Assembly (NCBI GenBank): GCA_016182605.1
Contig: JACPGE010000119.1
Location: 51,802-115,801, forward strand
Source of the DNA: Candidatus Hydrogenedentota bacterium
Lineage (GTDB): Bacteria; Hydrogenedentota; Hydrogenedentia; Hydrogenedentales; JAEUWI01
Length of the DNA: 64,000 nt
Direction: 5' to 3'
Both the position numbers and the translations under genes were made by a program. The notes below the pieces were generated by a model. The model ran no database searches. It was not told where the DNA came from and saw only the letters and a list, made by a program, of their open reading frames with translations. Shown piece after piece: positions 8,434 through 17,335 of this stretch (position 1 is its first letter; every line of letters starts with the position of its first letter).

Positions 8434-10089
8434 ATGAGCAAGAAACTTCGGGTATTGGTAGTTGAAGACAGCATGAGCTTGCAGCAGATGCTGCAGGAAA
8501 TGCTGCTGCACGGGGGCTTCGAAGTGGCTACGGCCTCGAACTGTCAGGAGGCCCGCGCTGCCATCGGGGGTGCCGGGTTTGCCTGCGCGTTGATTGATTT
8601 GGGGCTTCCAGACGGAAATGGGCTGGATTTGCTGCCGGAGCTTCGGGAGCGCCACCCTTCCACGGTGCCCTTGATTCTTACGGGGGACGGCCGGGCCGAG
8701 ACGATTATTGACACGATGCGGCACGGCGCATTCGACTTTCTGACGAAACCCTTCGGGGCCGCGGTCTTGAATGCGGCGATGCGTCGCGCGGTGGATCACC
8801 ACAATGTGCTCCGGGAACGCGACACGCTTATTGCGTTGCTTTCGGAGGAGCAGGAGAAGTTGAAGGCGAAGGTGCAAGAGGCCACGCAGGACTTGCGGGA
8901 GTATGCAAAACATTGTGAAACGGTGAGCGCGCGGTTGCGTTCGTTGCTGCGTCTGACCCAGATTTCCACCGATTTCTATACGGATGACAGTCTCTTCCGC
9001 AGTTTGCTGGAGGAGCTGGAGATGTATGTGCCCGTGCGTTGCGTGGTCTTGTGCGGTGCGCAGCGCCAGGAGTGGCTGGCGGGATTCCGGGGCATGGAAC
9101 GCGCCATCGAGGTGGTGGCGATGACGGAAGCCGCTCCGGGCGGGGAGAATCCGCAGGAGACGGAAGAGAACCTCGAAGAGTGTTTCAAGGACTGGCTCTC
9201 GCAGAATACGCCCTTGGAGCCGGGCCGCCTGAAGAACTACATCTACCCGCAGAGCTTTTGGGGACAGCCTACCTGCACCGTGGCGTTTTTTCTGTCCCTC
9301 GAGTTCGAACCGGACGAGGATTGCGACGATTTTCTCAACATGTGCGCGCACTTTGTCGCTTCGGAGTGGCACGAGGCGCGCTTCGCCCTGCATGCAACGC
9401 AACAGGCGAGTCTGGGCAACATAGCGCTGGAACTGTCCAAGAGTTTTATCCAGGCGCTGACCGCGATTCGCACGGCCAGCGACGTCATCCGGGAGATGGG
9501 GATTCCAAAGCCGTGCCTGGAGGCACTGGACATTGTCGTGGACAATGTGGAGACCTTGCGGCGGCAAATACAGGAGTTCCGGAACCTGTCCGCCTCGCGA
9601 AAGGATTCCGTGGAGACGGTTCAACTGGATTCCTATATCGATCAGGCGCTGGCGATGTTGCGCCCCGCCATTCTGAGCCGCGGGATCAAGATCGATCGCA
9701 AGTATGGCCCCGGCTTTCAGTGCGTGCTGATCAACGGGCCGGCGCTTGCGCGGACCTTTCTGGACTTGCTGACCACGGCGGTGCGCGGCGTAACCCAGGG
9801 AGGCGCCATCACACTGGGCCTGGCGCAGAAGGAACAGAGCCGCCACCTGGAGTTCAGTATTGGGTATCCGGTCGATTTGGATTTGGGGCTGGGCGCGCTG
9901 ACCGAGAGTGGCAACGCATACTCGAAGGAACTGGAAAACCACCCCCGTTTCCTGATGGCGCAACGCACGATTCGCAGTTGCGGCGGGCGCTTGTTGTGGG
10001 ATTTCGATCGGGCGGGACACCGCACGTACCGGATCGTGCTGCCCCGCAACGCGGTGACGGAGCCCGTGAAACTGGAGGCATTGCACTGA
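8434..10089 (+). CDS. Receiver domain fused to degenerate histidine-kinase-like module
   Basis: Protein of 551 residues. Residues about 5-120 form a canonical receiver (LVVEDS acid pocket, phospho-acceptor Asp in ALIDLGLPDGNG, Thr in LTGDG, Lys in LTKPF). A coiled coil (about 125-165) and a GAF-sized region follow. The C-terminus resembles HisKA-HATPase, but the phospho-accepting His is Lys336 in ASLGNIALELSKSFIQAL. The ATP N-box Asn is Thr (LLTTAVRGV) and no DxGxG motif is visible. It therefore looks like a phosphorylatable receiver driving a non-catalytic kinase fold. The start ATG 8434 has a GAAAGAA site; the upstream in-frame codon at 8374 is less likely. The next gene starts one base after its stop, so the two are certainly co-transcribed and probably interact. 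Confidence 0.85.
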   Translation: MSKKLRVLVVEDSMSLQQMLQEMLLHGGFEVATASNCQEARAAIGGAGFACALIDLGLPDGNGLDLLPELRERHPSTVPLILTGDGRAETIIDTMRHGAFDFLTKPFGAAVLNAAMRRAVDHHNVLRERDTLIALLSEEQEKLKAKVQEATQDLREYAKHCETVSARLRSLLRLTQISTDFYTDDSLFRSLLEELEMYVPVRCVVLCGAQRQEWLAGFRGMERAIEVVAMTEAAPGGENPQETEENLEECFKDWLSQNTPLEPGRLKNYIYPQSFWGQPTCTVAFFLSLEFEPDEDCDDFLNMCAHFVASEWHEARFALHATQQASLGNIALELSKSFIQALTAIRTASDVIREMGIPKPCLEALDIVVDNVETLRRQIQEFRNLSASRKDSVETVQLDSYIDQALAMLRPAILSRGIKIDRKYGPGFQCVLINGPALARTFLDLLTTAVRGVTQGGAITLGLAQKEQSRHLEFSIGYPVDLDLGLGALTESGNAYSKELENHPRFLMAQRTIRSCGGRLLWDFDRAGHRTYRIVLPRNAVTEPVKLEALH

Positions 10090-10090
10090 G

Positions 10091-11479
10091 ATGACATTGG
10101 GGTTCCTGGAAATGGGCCGTCCGCCGGCGCCGCCCCAGATCGGAGCGCGGCTGCTGGTCGTGGACACGGATGCCGGGGTGCGCTGGTCGCTGGAGAAGGG
10201 ATTGTCGCTTTCCGGGCACACCGTGTTTACGGCGGCTACGGTGGAACAGGCGCTGCAAATTACGCGGGACGAGAACATTCAGGCGGTGTTAATGGAGTTC
10301 ATGCCCGAGGCGGGGTTAAACCTGGACGTGCTCTCCGCGCTTTTGCAGATGAAGAACGCCCCGAGTGTCATCTGTGCGTCGATCGATTCGATGCCCCAGC
10401 TCGTGATCGAATGCATGCGCCGGGGCGCGGCGGATTTTCTGATCAAGCCCTTCAGTCTCGCGGAGGTGCGTTCCGCCATCGCGAAGACGCTGAGCCACAA
10501 GCTGCGGCAGCAAAACTATGACGACTACGAGGAGGATCCGGAGCACGCTTCCTCGCTCCTGATTGGCGTGAGCCCGCCGATGCTGGAACTGCGCTCGATT
10601 GTGAAGCAGGTGGCGCAGACGGATCTGAACTGCCTGATCCGGGGCGAGAGCGGCGCCGGAAAAGATGTCGTGGCGCGGGAGATCCACCGGCTCTCCAAGC
10701 GCTGTGAGAAACCGATCATCAAGGTGAACTGCAGCGCCCTGCCCGAACACCTCCTGGAGAGCGAACTGTTCGGCTATGAGCGCGGCGCCTTCACGGGGGC
10801 CACGTCGAGCAAGCCGGGCCGCTTCAGCCTGGCGGACAAGGGCATCATCTTTCTCGACGAAATTGGCGAGATGCACATCAACCTTCAGGCCAAACTGCTG
10901 CAGGTGATCGAGCACAAGGAATTTACGAAGCTGGGCGGCCGCACCTCGTTGCGGGTCGATGTGCAGATCGTGGCGGCGACGAACGCCGATTTGGAGACGA
11001 TGGTGCAAGAGGGCGCCTTCCGCCAGGACCTGTTCTTCCGGCTGAATGAAGTGTGCATCTGGGTGCCGCCGCTTTCGATCCGCAAAGAAGACATTCCGCT
11101 GCTCGTGCGGCATTTCGTGAAGAAATATGGCAACTTTGTTGCAAGCGGCAGCCCGGCCCCCATCGGTGGAGAAGAACTGGAGCAGTTGTGCCGCATGCCG
11201 TGGCCCGGAAACGTGCGGGAGTTGGAGAGCACCATCAAGCGCTGGATGGTGCTTGGCAGGCAGGGCGGCGGTGGCGCGATGCCGGCGGCGCATCATGTGA
11301 GTCTGCCGCCTGTAATGCCGGCGCCTGCGGTGGAGGAGAAACCCGAGCCCACGCCGGAGGAGATGCGCCAGATCCTGGAGGATCACCATTGGAACCGGCG
11401 CAAAGCGGCGGACGCCATGGGCATCAGTTACCAGGTGCTGCGGCGCCGGATAGAAAAGTTCAAACTGGATCAGCGATAG
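10091..11479 (+). CDS. NtrC-family sigma54-dependent activator with Glu at phospho-acceptor site
   Basis: Enhancer-binding protein of 462 residues: receiver (about 20-135), AAA+ domain (about 155-390) and Fis-type helix-turn-helix (about 420-460). The AAA+ core is complete: Walker A GESGAGKD, the sigma54-contact loop GAFTGA, and Walker B IIFLDEIGE. The HTH segment HHWNRRKAADAMGIS ends the protein. In the receiver, the usual phospho-acceptor Asp is Glu69 (AVLMEFMPE), while the acid pocket (VVDTD) and Lys (LIKPF) remain. It should activate sigma54 promoters, and the best two in the window precede the sugar-transferase operon and the PEP-CTERM gene. The combination resembles PrsK/PrsR-type regulators of EPS and PEP-CTERM loci; orthology is not shown here. 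Confidence 0.92.
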   Translation: MTLGFLEMGRPPAPPQIGARLLVVDTDAGVRWSLEKGLSLSGHTVFTAATVEQALQITRDENIQAVLMEFMPEAGLNLDVLSALLQMKNAPSVICASIDSMPQLVIECMRRGAADFLIKPFSLAEVRSAIAKTLSHKLRQQNYDDYEEDPEHASSLLIGVSPPMLELRSIVKQVAQTDLNCLIRGESGAGKDVVAREIHRLSKRCEKPIIKVNCSALPEHLLESELFGYERGAFTGATSSKPGRFSLADKGIIFLDEIGEMHINLQAKLLQVIEHKEFTKLGGRTSLRVDVQIVAATNADLETMVQEGAFRQDLFFRLNEVCIWVPPLSIRKEDIPLLVRHFVKKYGNFVASGSPAPIGGEELEQLCRMPWPGNVRELESTIKRWMVLGRQGGGGAMPAAHHVSLPPVMPAPAVEEKPEPTPEEMRQILEDHHWNRRKAADAMGISYQVLRRRIEKFKLDQR

Positions 11480-11580
11480 GGGACGCACCGCGTTTCGCGG
11501 CGTGCCGGCAGCAGCCCCGGGCTCCCTGAATCAATGAAGCGTTTCATCCAGGCTCTCCGTGCGCGCCGATCCCCGCGGCG

Positions 11581-11600
11581 GAGTGGCGCAGGCGCCACTC
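11581..11600. repeat. Perfect 9-bp inverted repeat between operons
   Basis: GAGTGGCGC and GCGCCACTC separated by 2 bases. It lies 101 bases after the activator gene and 101 before the phosphodiesterase-like gene. It could be a terminator stem (no T tract follows) or a dimeric operator for the EPS operon. Confidence 0.45.
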
Positions 11601-11701
11601 TGTGCGGTATCCTGCCAGACTTTCCATGACGAATATTAGCGCCGCATTCCACGGTAAACGTGAGTTGCGGCGGAACAACCGACGCACGTGAGGCGTGCAG
11701 G

Positions 11702-12877
11702 ATGGATATGAAGAAGCAGCAGCGCTTGAGCCTTTGTGTTTTCATCGATGCGTTTGGCTGGGAGCTGGCCCGGAAACACGCGTTCCTGGACGGCATTTTG
11801 GCGCTCAAGGCCCCGCTGCAGACGATCTTTGGCTACAGCTCAACCTGCGACCCCACGATCATCACCGGCCTGTTGCCCAGGGACCACGGTCATTTCGCCT
11901 TCTTCCGCTATGCGCCGTCGCGCTCCCCGTTCCGCTGGTACCGCCCGTTGTCGTATTTGCCGAAAAGCCTGATGAACCGGGGCCGGGTGCGGCACAAGCT
12001 CAGTCAGTGGTTCAAGAAGCTGCACGGCTACACCGGCTACTTCCAGTTGTACAACATGCCTTTCGACCGGCTCCACCTCTTCGATTACAGCGAGAAGCGG
12101 GACCTGTATGAGAAGGACGGGATCAACAGCGGCGCCCCGACCCTGTTTGACGAACTCCGCGCGCGCGGAATCCCCTATTTCATGAGCGATTGGCGCCAGG
12201 GGGAAGAGGCAAATCTGCGGGACTTCAAGGCCGCACTGGGCCAACGCCCTTTCGGTTTCGCGTATGTGTATCTCGCGGCGATGGATGCGGTGCTGCACGC
12301 GCATGGAACACACGCGCCGCAGGTGGCGGAGAAGATCCAATGGTATGACCGGCAGTTGCGGGACCTGATCGCGGCCGCGGAAACGCATTACGAAACGGTG
12401 CGTCTATTTGTCTTCTCCGACCATGGAATGACGGACATCCACGATCTGTGCGACCTGATAGCGCTGGTGGAGCCGGCAGGACTCCGATTCGGCGAGGATT
12501 ACGCCGCAGTGTATGACTCCACCATGGCGCGTTTCTGGTTTCTGAAGCCGGGCGCACGAGAGACCATTGAATCCGTTCTTGTTACCGAGCCCCGGGGCCG
12601 CTGCATGACGCGGGAAGAGCTTGCCGCTTGGGGGTGCGATTTCGAAGGTGACACCTATGGCGAGTTGTTCTTTCTGATGAATCCCGGCGTGTTGATCTGC
12701 CCGAGTTTCATGGGGGAAAAGCCCCTTGCAGGCATGCACGGTTATTCCCCGGAGGACGCGGGATCGGTTGCGGCCTTCATGAGTTCCGTGCCGGTGTCCC
12801 CTCTCCCCAACCGGCTGGACGATCTCTACCGCCTGATGATGCGCGAAGCGCTGGAGGGGGAGAATCGTCTTGAATGA
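11702..12877 (+). CDS. Alkaline-phosphatase-superfamily phosphodiesterase/nucleotide pyrophosphatase-like enzyme
   Basis: Protein of 391 residues with the full two-metal site of the superfamily: Asp in VFIDAFGWE, nucleophile Thr in PTIITGLLPRDHGH, Asp and His in MDAVLHAHG, Asp-His in FSDHGM, and a final His in GMHGYSPED. Members hydrolyse phosphate mono- or diesters or transfer phospho-groups. There is no signal peptide or TM helix, so it is probably cytoplasmic. As the first gene of an EPS operon overlapping the polymerase gene, it may act on a nucleotide sugar or a phosphorylated intermediate, but the substrate is not evident. ATG 11702 is chosen for its GCAGGA site; a 14-residue longer start is possible. 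Confidence 0.8.
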   Translation: MDMKKQQRLSLCVFIDAFGWELARKHAFLDGILALKAPLQTIFGYSSTCDPTIITGLLPRDHGHFAFFRYAPSRSPFRWYRPLSYLPKSLMNRGRVRHKLSQWFKKLHGYTGYFQLYNMPFDRLHLFDYSEKRDLYEKDGINSGAPTLFDELRARGIPYFMSDWRQGEEANLRDFKAALGQRPFGFAYVYLAAMDAVLHAHGTHAPQVAEKIQWYDRQLRDLIAAAETHYETVRLFVFSDHGMTDIHDLCDLIALVEPAGLRFGEDYAAVYDSTMARFWFLKPGARETIESVLVTEPRGRCMTREELAAWGCDFEGDTYGELFFLMNPGVLICPSFMGEKPLAGMHGYSPEDAGSVAAFMSSVPVSPLPNRLDDLYRLMMREALEGENRLE

Positions 12878-14270
12878 GCTGATCTTTTTGATTGCCTTCC
12901 CCGCGGTGGTTGTCTGTGGCTCATTCCTGGCCATTCAGTTTCCACGCGTTCGCGATCTATTGCTGGTGTCCACCCTCTTCTCCACCGCGATGGTGTATTT
13001 GCTGGACATCAATTTCCTCGGGAGGCCCTGGTACCGGGGCACCTCGCTGGGGATGGAGTTTTCCTTTCTTGACGCCATGGTCCTGACGCTGATCATCACG
13101 TCGTTTGCAACGCACACGCGCTACCGCACCCCGTGGTTCTTGCCGCCAGCCCTGGCCTGGATGCTGATCTACTTCGCGTTCTGCGTACTCAATGTGCTTA
13201 CGCATGACCCAAAGGTGTTTGGCGCGTGGGAACTGTCGAAAATCTTCCGGGGCATCCTGGCATTCACTTCGGTGTGTTACGCGATCCGGAACAGCGACGA
13301 TTTGAAACTCTTCACCTATGGCATTTGCGCCGCGATCTATTTCGAAGGCTCTATGGCCATTGCCGACCGCTATCTCAATGGCACCTTCCGGGTCTCGGGC
13401 TCCTTTGACCATCCGAACGGATTGTCCTTGTTCTGTTGCATGGCCACACCCCTGCTGCTTGCGGCGGGTTCTTCGCGCACGACACGCAGCCTGCAATACT
13501 GCTGCTGGGGCGCGGTGCCCTTTGCGGTGCTCGCCGTGATCCTGACCGTGAGCCGCACGGGATTCGTGGTCATTTTCGCCACGTCGGCAGTCACGCTGGC
13601 GATCGTGTCCGGCTTCAAGATTTCACCCCGGCGGGTGGCCTTGGCTTTCCTCATCCTGGTGGCTAGTTGCGGGATCCTGTTTAAATCCTGGGACACGGTC
13701 ATGGAGCGTTTCGCCGGGGTGAGTCTCGAGGAGGAATTCGCGGCGGGTCAGGGCGATCAGAAGTATCAGGGCCGGGGAATGTATTTTGAGTTGGCGGAAG
13801 CCATCGTGGCGGATCGGCCCTGGGGCGTGGGCCTGAACAATTGGTCGTATTACGTTTCAGACTATTACGGGCCCATGCTGGGCTATGAGTATCGCGGCTA
13901 TGAAGGCACGGAGATTGCCCCGGATCGAACGCCCATGCCGGGAAGCAACCTGATGCAGGGGCAGGCGGCGCCGGCGCACAATCTGTACTTACTCACCGCG
14001 GGTGAACTGGGGTGGGCGGGCCTGGCAATATTTGTTGTGCTTTGGTTTATGTGGCTGCGCATGTCCATACCCTTTTTTCTGCACCGGAACGAAAGCATTA
14101 TGAATCGCTTTGCAATCGGAGTGACCATCGGACTTCTGGCTGCGATGCTGCAATGCCTGACCGAGTGGATCTTCCGGTACGCACCGGTCTTCTTCATGTG
14201 TCACTTTTATGCCGGCGCGCTGTCCCGGCTCTATTATCACCAGCGGCAGTTATTGAGGCGTGCTTCCTGA
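12870..14270 (+). CDS. O-antigen ligase/polymerase-like membrane protein (Wzy/WaaL family)
   Basis: Protein of 466 residues with about 10-12 TM helices and a large periplasmic loop near 300-370 (GVGLNNWSYYVSDYYGP). This topology and the loop are typical of Wzy polymerases and O-antigen ligases, which join polyprenol-linked repeat units in the periplasm. The start is TTG 12870, preceded by GGAGGGGGAG and overlapping the upstream stop by 8 bases, which indicates translational coupling. The ATG at 12874 is out of frame and followed at once by a stop. With a flippase next, polymerase is the likelier role than ligase. Confidence 0.8.
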   Translation: MNELIFLIAFPAVVVCGSFLAIQFPRVRDLLLVSTLFSTAMVYLLDINFLGRPWYRGTSLGMEFSFLDAMVLTLIITSFATHTRYRTPWFLPPALAWMLIYFAFCVLNVLTHDPKVFGAWELSKIFRGILAFTSVCYAIRNSDDLKLFTYGICAAIYFEGSMAIADRYLNGTFRVSGSFDHPNGLSLFCCMATPLLLAAGSSRTTRSLQYCCWGAVPFAVLAVILTVSRTGFVVIFATSAVTLAIVSGFKISPRRVALAFLILVASCGILFKSWDTVMERFAGVSLEEEFAAGQGDQKYQGRGMYFELAEAIVADRPWGVGLNNWSYYVSDYYGPMLGYEYRGYEGTEIAPDRTPMPGSNLMQGQAAPAHNLYLLTAGELGWAGLAIFVVLWFMWLRMSIPFFLHRNESIMNRFAIGVTIGLLAAMLQCLTEWIFRYAPVFFMCHFYAGALSRLYYHQRQLLRRAS

Positions 14271-14367
14271 TGGCCAGTTCAATCCCCCCACACTCGATCC
14301 CATGCGCCGGGCTTCCTTCCCAAAGCGCATCGCCTTCCGGCGATCACGGCTTTCCTGGTGCGCGCAG

Positions 14368-15915
14368 ATGAGCGAGCCCGTCACCGATCCCTCTTCATCG
14401 CGCGGCGCCTATTTCTCCGCGGGTGTGGTTGCCGGCGTGCCTTGGACCATCGTCAGCAAAGTCTTTCTCTTTGTGGTGTACATGGGTGTGCCCATACTCA
14501 TTGTGCGCGGCGTGGGCTCCGAGACGTATGGCGTGTACGCGCTCTGCCGGAACCTGGGTGAGGTCCTTATCGTGTTCTGCGCGCTGGGGTCGAACACGGC
14601 GCTGACCCGGTTTATCCCCGAGTTGCGTGTGAATCGGGATCGCCAGGGGCTGCGGATGCTGTTGCTGCATGTGGCCACGGTGCAGTTGGTGGCCACGGCG
14701 ATCGTGACTGGCATCCTGTTGCTTGCGGCGCCGTTTCTCCAGACCTGGCTCAAGATAGACAGCCGCATGCTCCTGCTTTTGACCATGTTTTTTACGGCGG
14801 GCAGCATGGCGCGGAACGTCGTGGATGATGTGTTTACGGCCCTGTTCAACGTGCGTTCGGTCTCGATCCTGGCACTGGCGCGGGGCTTCACGATGCTGCT
14901 GGCCATGGGCGCCGCGGCGCTGCTGCTCCACGATGTGCATTGGATTCTGCTGGCCCAAGGCGCGACGCTGTCGCTCTTTTCGATGTATGGCTCGGTCATG
15001 CTGACGAAAACCATTCGCGGTCTGGGCTGGGGCGTTTCCCAGCGCCCGCTTCATCACAACCGGGTAATCTGGATATCGCTGGCGAGCATGTTCAATCAGT
15101 TGGCCAACATGCTGATGCGGCAGTACTCGGAAATATTCTTTCTGACGGTGCATTTCGAGAAGTCCATGGTCGGCATGTACGATCTTGCCTGTCAGGTGCC
15201 CATGCTCGTGATAACCTTTGTGCCCGTGGCCATACAGAAGCTCTTCACCTCGGGATTCGCGGAGGCCTATGCGCGGGATCCCCGCTGTCTCAACAACCTG
15301 ATCCAAAGTTATTACAAGGCTCTGATGGTCACCGTGCTCCCCTTCACGGCCCTGGGCCTCTATCTGAGCCCCCAGGCTTTCGTCGTCTTCTTCGGGGAAG
15401 AAATGGCGCCCGCCGGCCCGGTTGCTGCCATGTTCTTTGTCATTCACAGCCTGTTCCTCATCTCGATACCCCTTTCCATGGCGATCGTGACGACGGAAAA
15501 GATGATGCATGTGCAGCCACTGATGCTGATGCAGGTCATCATCAATCTGTATCTGGACTATTTGCTCATTCCGGGATTTGGGATGTACGGCGCCGTGGCG
15601 GCTGTTTTCGGCACATGGTTCGTCACGATTCCCATACGGCTTTACGTGGTGGGGCGGCTCCTGAACGGCCTGCAATTCCCCACACTGTTTTTCATCCGTA
15701 TTGTGTTGATGCAGTTTGCGCTGGGCGCGTGCTTTTATCCCTTCGCCTCCTATCTGAATGCGGTGGGGCTGGTCCTTGCCGGCCTCCTCTACATGGCGAT
15801 CTATGTTTTCCTTCTCCGTTTCACACGCATCATCCGGCCCGAGGATGTGGAAGATCTCCGGCAATTGGGCTTTTCCGGCCTGAACCGGGCGCTGGCCTTC
15901 CTGGTGCCGGGCTGA
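14368..15915 (+). CDS. Wzx-like polysaccharide flippase (MOP superfamily)
   Basis: Protein of 515 residues with about 12-14 TM helices and the MOP/MATE-like N-terminus (ILIVRGVGSETYGVYALCRNLGE). It should translocate polyprenol-linked repeat units across the inner membrane for the adjacent polymerase. The start is uncertain: the frame is open upstream to a GTG at 14260 overlapping the previous gene, but those extra 36 residues are polar, Arg-rich and atypical. ATG 14368 puts the first TM helix at the normal distance. Flippase family is clear; substrate is unknown. Confidence 0.85.
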   Translation: MSEPVTDPSSSRGAYFSAGVVAGVPWTIVSKVFLFVVYMGVPILIVRGVGSETYGVYALCRNLGEVLIVFCALGSNTALTRFIPELRVNRDRQGLRMLLLHVATVQLVATAIVTGILLLAAPFLQTWLKIDSRMLLLLTMFFTAGSMARNVVDDVFTALFNVRSVSILALARGFTMLLAMGAAALLLHDVHWILLAQGATLSLFSMYGSVMLTKTIRGLGWGVSQRPLHHNRVIWISLASMFNQLANMLMRQYSEIFFLTVHFEKSMVGMYDLACQVPMLVITFVPVAIQKLFTSGFAEAYARDPRCLNNLIQSYYKALMVTVLPFTALGLYLSPQAFVVFFGEEMAPAGPVAAMFFVIHSLFLISIPLSMAIVTTEKMMHVQPLMLMQVIINLYLDYLLIPGFGMYGAVAAVFGTWFVTIPIRLYVVGRLLNGLQFPTLFFIRIVLMQFALGACFYPFASYLNAVGLVLAGLLYMAIYVFLLRFTRIIRPEDVEDLRQLGFSGLNRALAFLVPG

Positions 15916-16078
15916 AGCGCGGCCGCCCGAGGCCGGTTCCGTGGCGCGGATGCGGGTGTGCCAAAGGCGAAACGGCGCGGGAAAAGCTGATACAATGGAA
16001 CATTGGAGGAGGGAAGATCCGCCCCAGATGCGCCTTTCCATTCCGGTGTAGAAGAACCCAATTCAGGCGGGAGTATCC

Positions 16079-17317
16079 ATGGCCGAGCCCTTGCGAATTC
16101 TGGTGGGAGGTGTGCCTCTCGGGTGTGACAATGTGGGTGATGAAGCGATCCTGGAGTGCGCGGTGCGCATCATCCGGGAGCTTTGCCCCGATTGCCTCCT
16201 GACCGTGAGCACAAACGACGAGAAAGCAACCGCGGAAAAGCTGAACGTTCAGACGTGCCCGCTGTATGCTTTCGTCCAGCATGACCTCGCGCGCATGACC
16301 GACATGATCAGGGCGCACGATGTGTTTTTCTGGTGCGGCGCGACAGGCTTGTCGGACTACCCCGAAGTGCCGCTCCAGATGGTGGAGATTGCGCAATCGC
16401 TGGACAAGTGCACGATCGTCTGGGGTGTCGGCATGAATTCGGAGCTGAACCCGGCGAAGTATGAAATCCATCCTGGAAAGAAACGGGCCTTGCTTACCGC
16501 GCTCACAGCGCTGAGTTTTGGGTTGTTCAATGCAATTAAGTATGAAGAGAACCGCCTGGAGAACCGCGCGCGCAACAAAATTGCCGACTGCCTCGAAGCT
16601 TGCGAGCTGGTGGTCTTGCGCGATCCGGAAAGCCGGGACGAGGTTTCCCTTTGCGGTGTAAACCGCGAGTTGATTGTGGGCGCCGATTCGGCCCTGGTGC
16701 TGGAGCCCGCGCCCCCCGGCAGTTTCGAGATTCCCGAGGAAGCGCAAAAGCTGCTGCGCCGTTCGGTCTCCAAGGTCGGGCTATGCGTATCCGCGCAACG
16801 CGAGATCAAGAATCAGGACGAACTTGTGCGCTACCTGGATCGGGTGGTGGAGGACGACACCAAGCACATTTGTTTCATTCCCATGAATCCCATCACGGAC
16901 GCGCGCCTGATGACGGAATTGCAGGGGCGTATGGCGCACCCGGAGCGGACGGCGGTGCTCTCCGGCCGCTACGAGCCGGATCAGATCCTGGCGGTGGCGA
17001 AGGAGATGGATGTGGTGGTGAGCAGCCGCCTTCACCTGCTGATACTGGCGTCGATCGTGCACGTGCCTGTGCTGGGCATCAGCCGCGGCAGCAAGGTAGA
17101 CAATTTTCTGCGCCCGTTCGGCTTGCGTTCCGCCAATTCGGTCGAGAACTGCGACTTCGGCCTGCTCTGGACGGAGACGCTGCGCTTACTGGGCGATCGC
17201 GCCGGCTTCGAGACCCGCAGCCGCGCCGTGCAATCCGAGTTGCTCGCCCGTCTGGAAGATGCCAAGCGTCATCTCGGCGCGGCCCTGCAAGAAGCGGCGC
17301 GCTCCCGTACTGCCTAA
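16079..17317 (+). CDS. Polysaccharide pyruvyl transferase family protein (CsaB/WcaK-like)
   Basis: Protein of 412 residues with the family's N-terminal NVGDEAILE motif and the C-terminal SSRLHLLILASIVHVPV block. Members transfer pyruvate from phosphoenolpyruvate to a sugar residue as a ketal, adding negative charge to an EPS or cell-wall polymer. The ATG follows a GGCGGGAG site. The 163-base gap before it holds a TACAAT (15991-15996) without a convincing -35, so it may share the upstream transcript. Donor and acceptor specificity are inferred from the family only. Confidence 0.85.
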   Translation: MAEPLRILVGGVPLGCDNVGDEAILECAVRIIRELCPDCLLTVSTNDEKATAEKLNVQTCPLYAFVQHDLARMTDMIRAHDVFFWCGATGLSDYPEVPLQMVEIAQSLDKCTIVWGVGMNSELNPAKYEIHPGKKRALLTALTALSFGLFNAIKYEENRLENRARNKIADCLEACELVVLRDPESRDEVSLCGVNRELIVGADSALVLEPAPPGSFEIPEEAQKLLRRSVSKVGLCVSAQREIKNQDELVRYLDRVVEDDTKHICFIPMNPITDARLMTELQGRMAHPERTAVLSGRYEPDQILAVAKEMDVVVSSRLHLLILASIVHVPVLGISRGSKVDNFLRPFGLRSANSVENCDFGLLWTETLRLLGDRAGFETRSRAVQSELLARLEDAKRHLGAALQEAARSRTA

Positions 17318-17335
17318 CGGCCGGAGAACACAACG

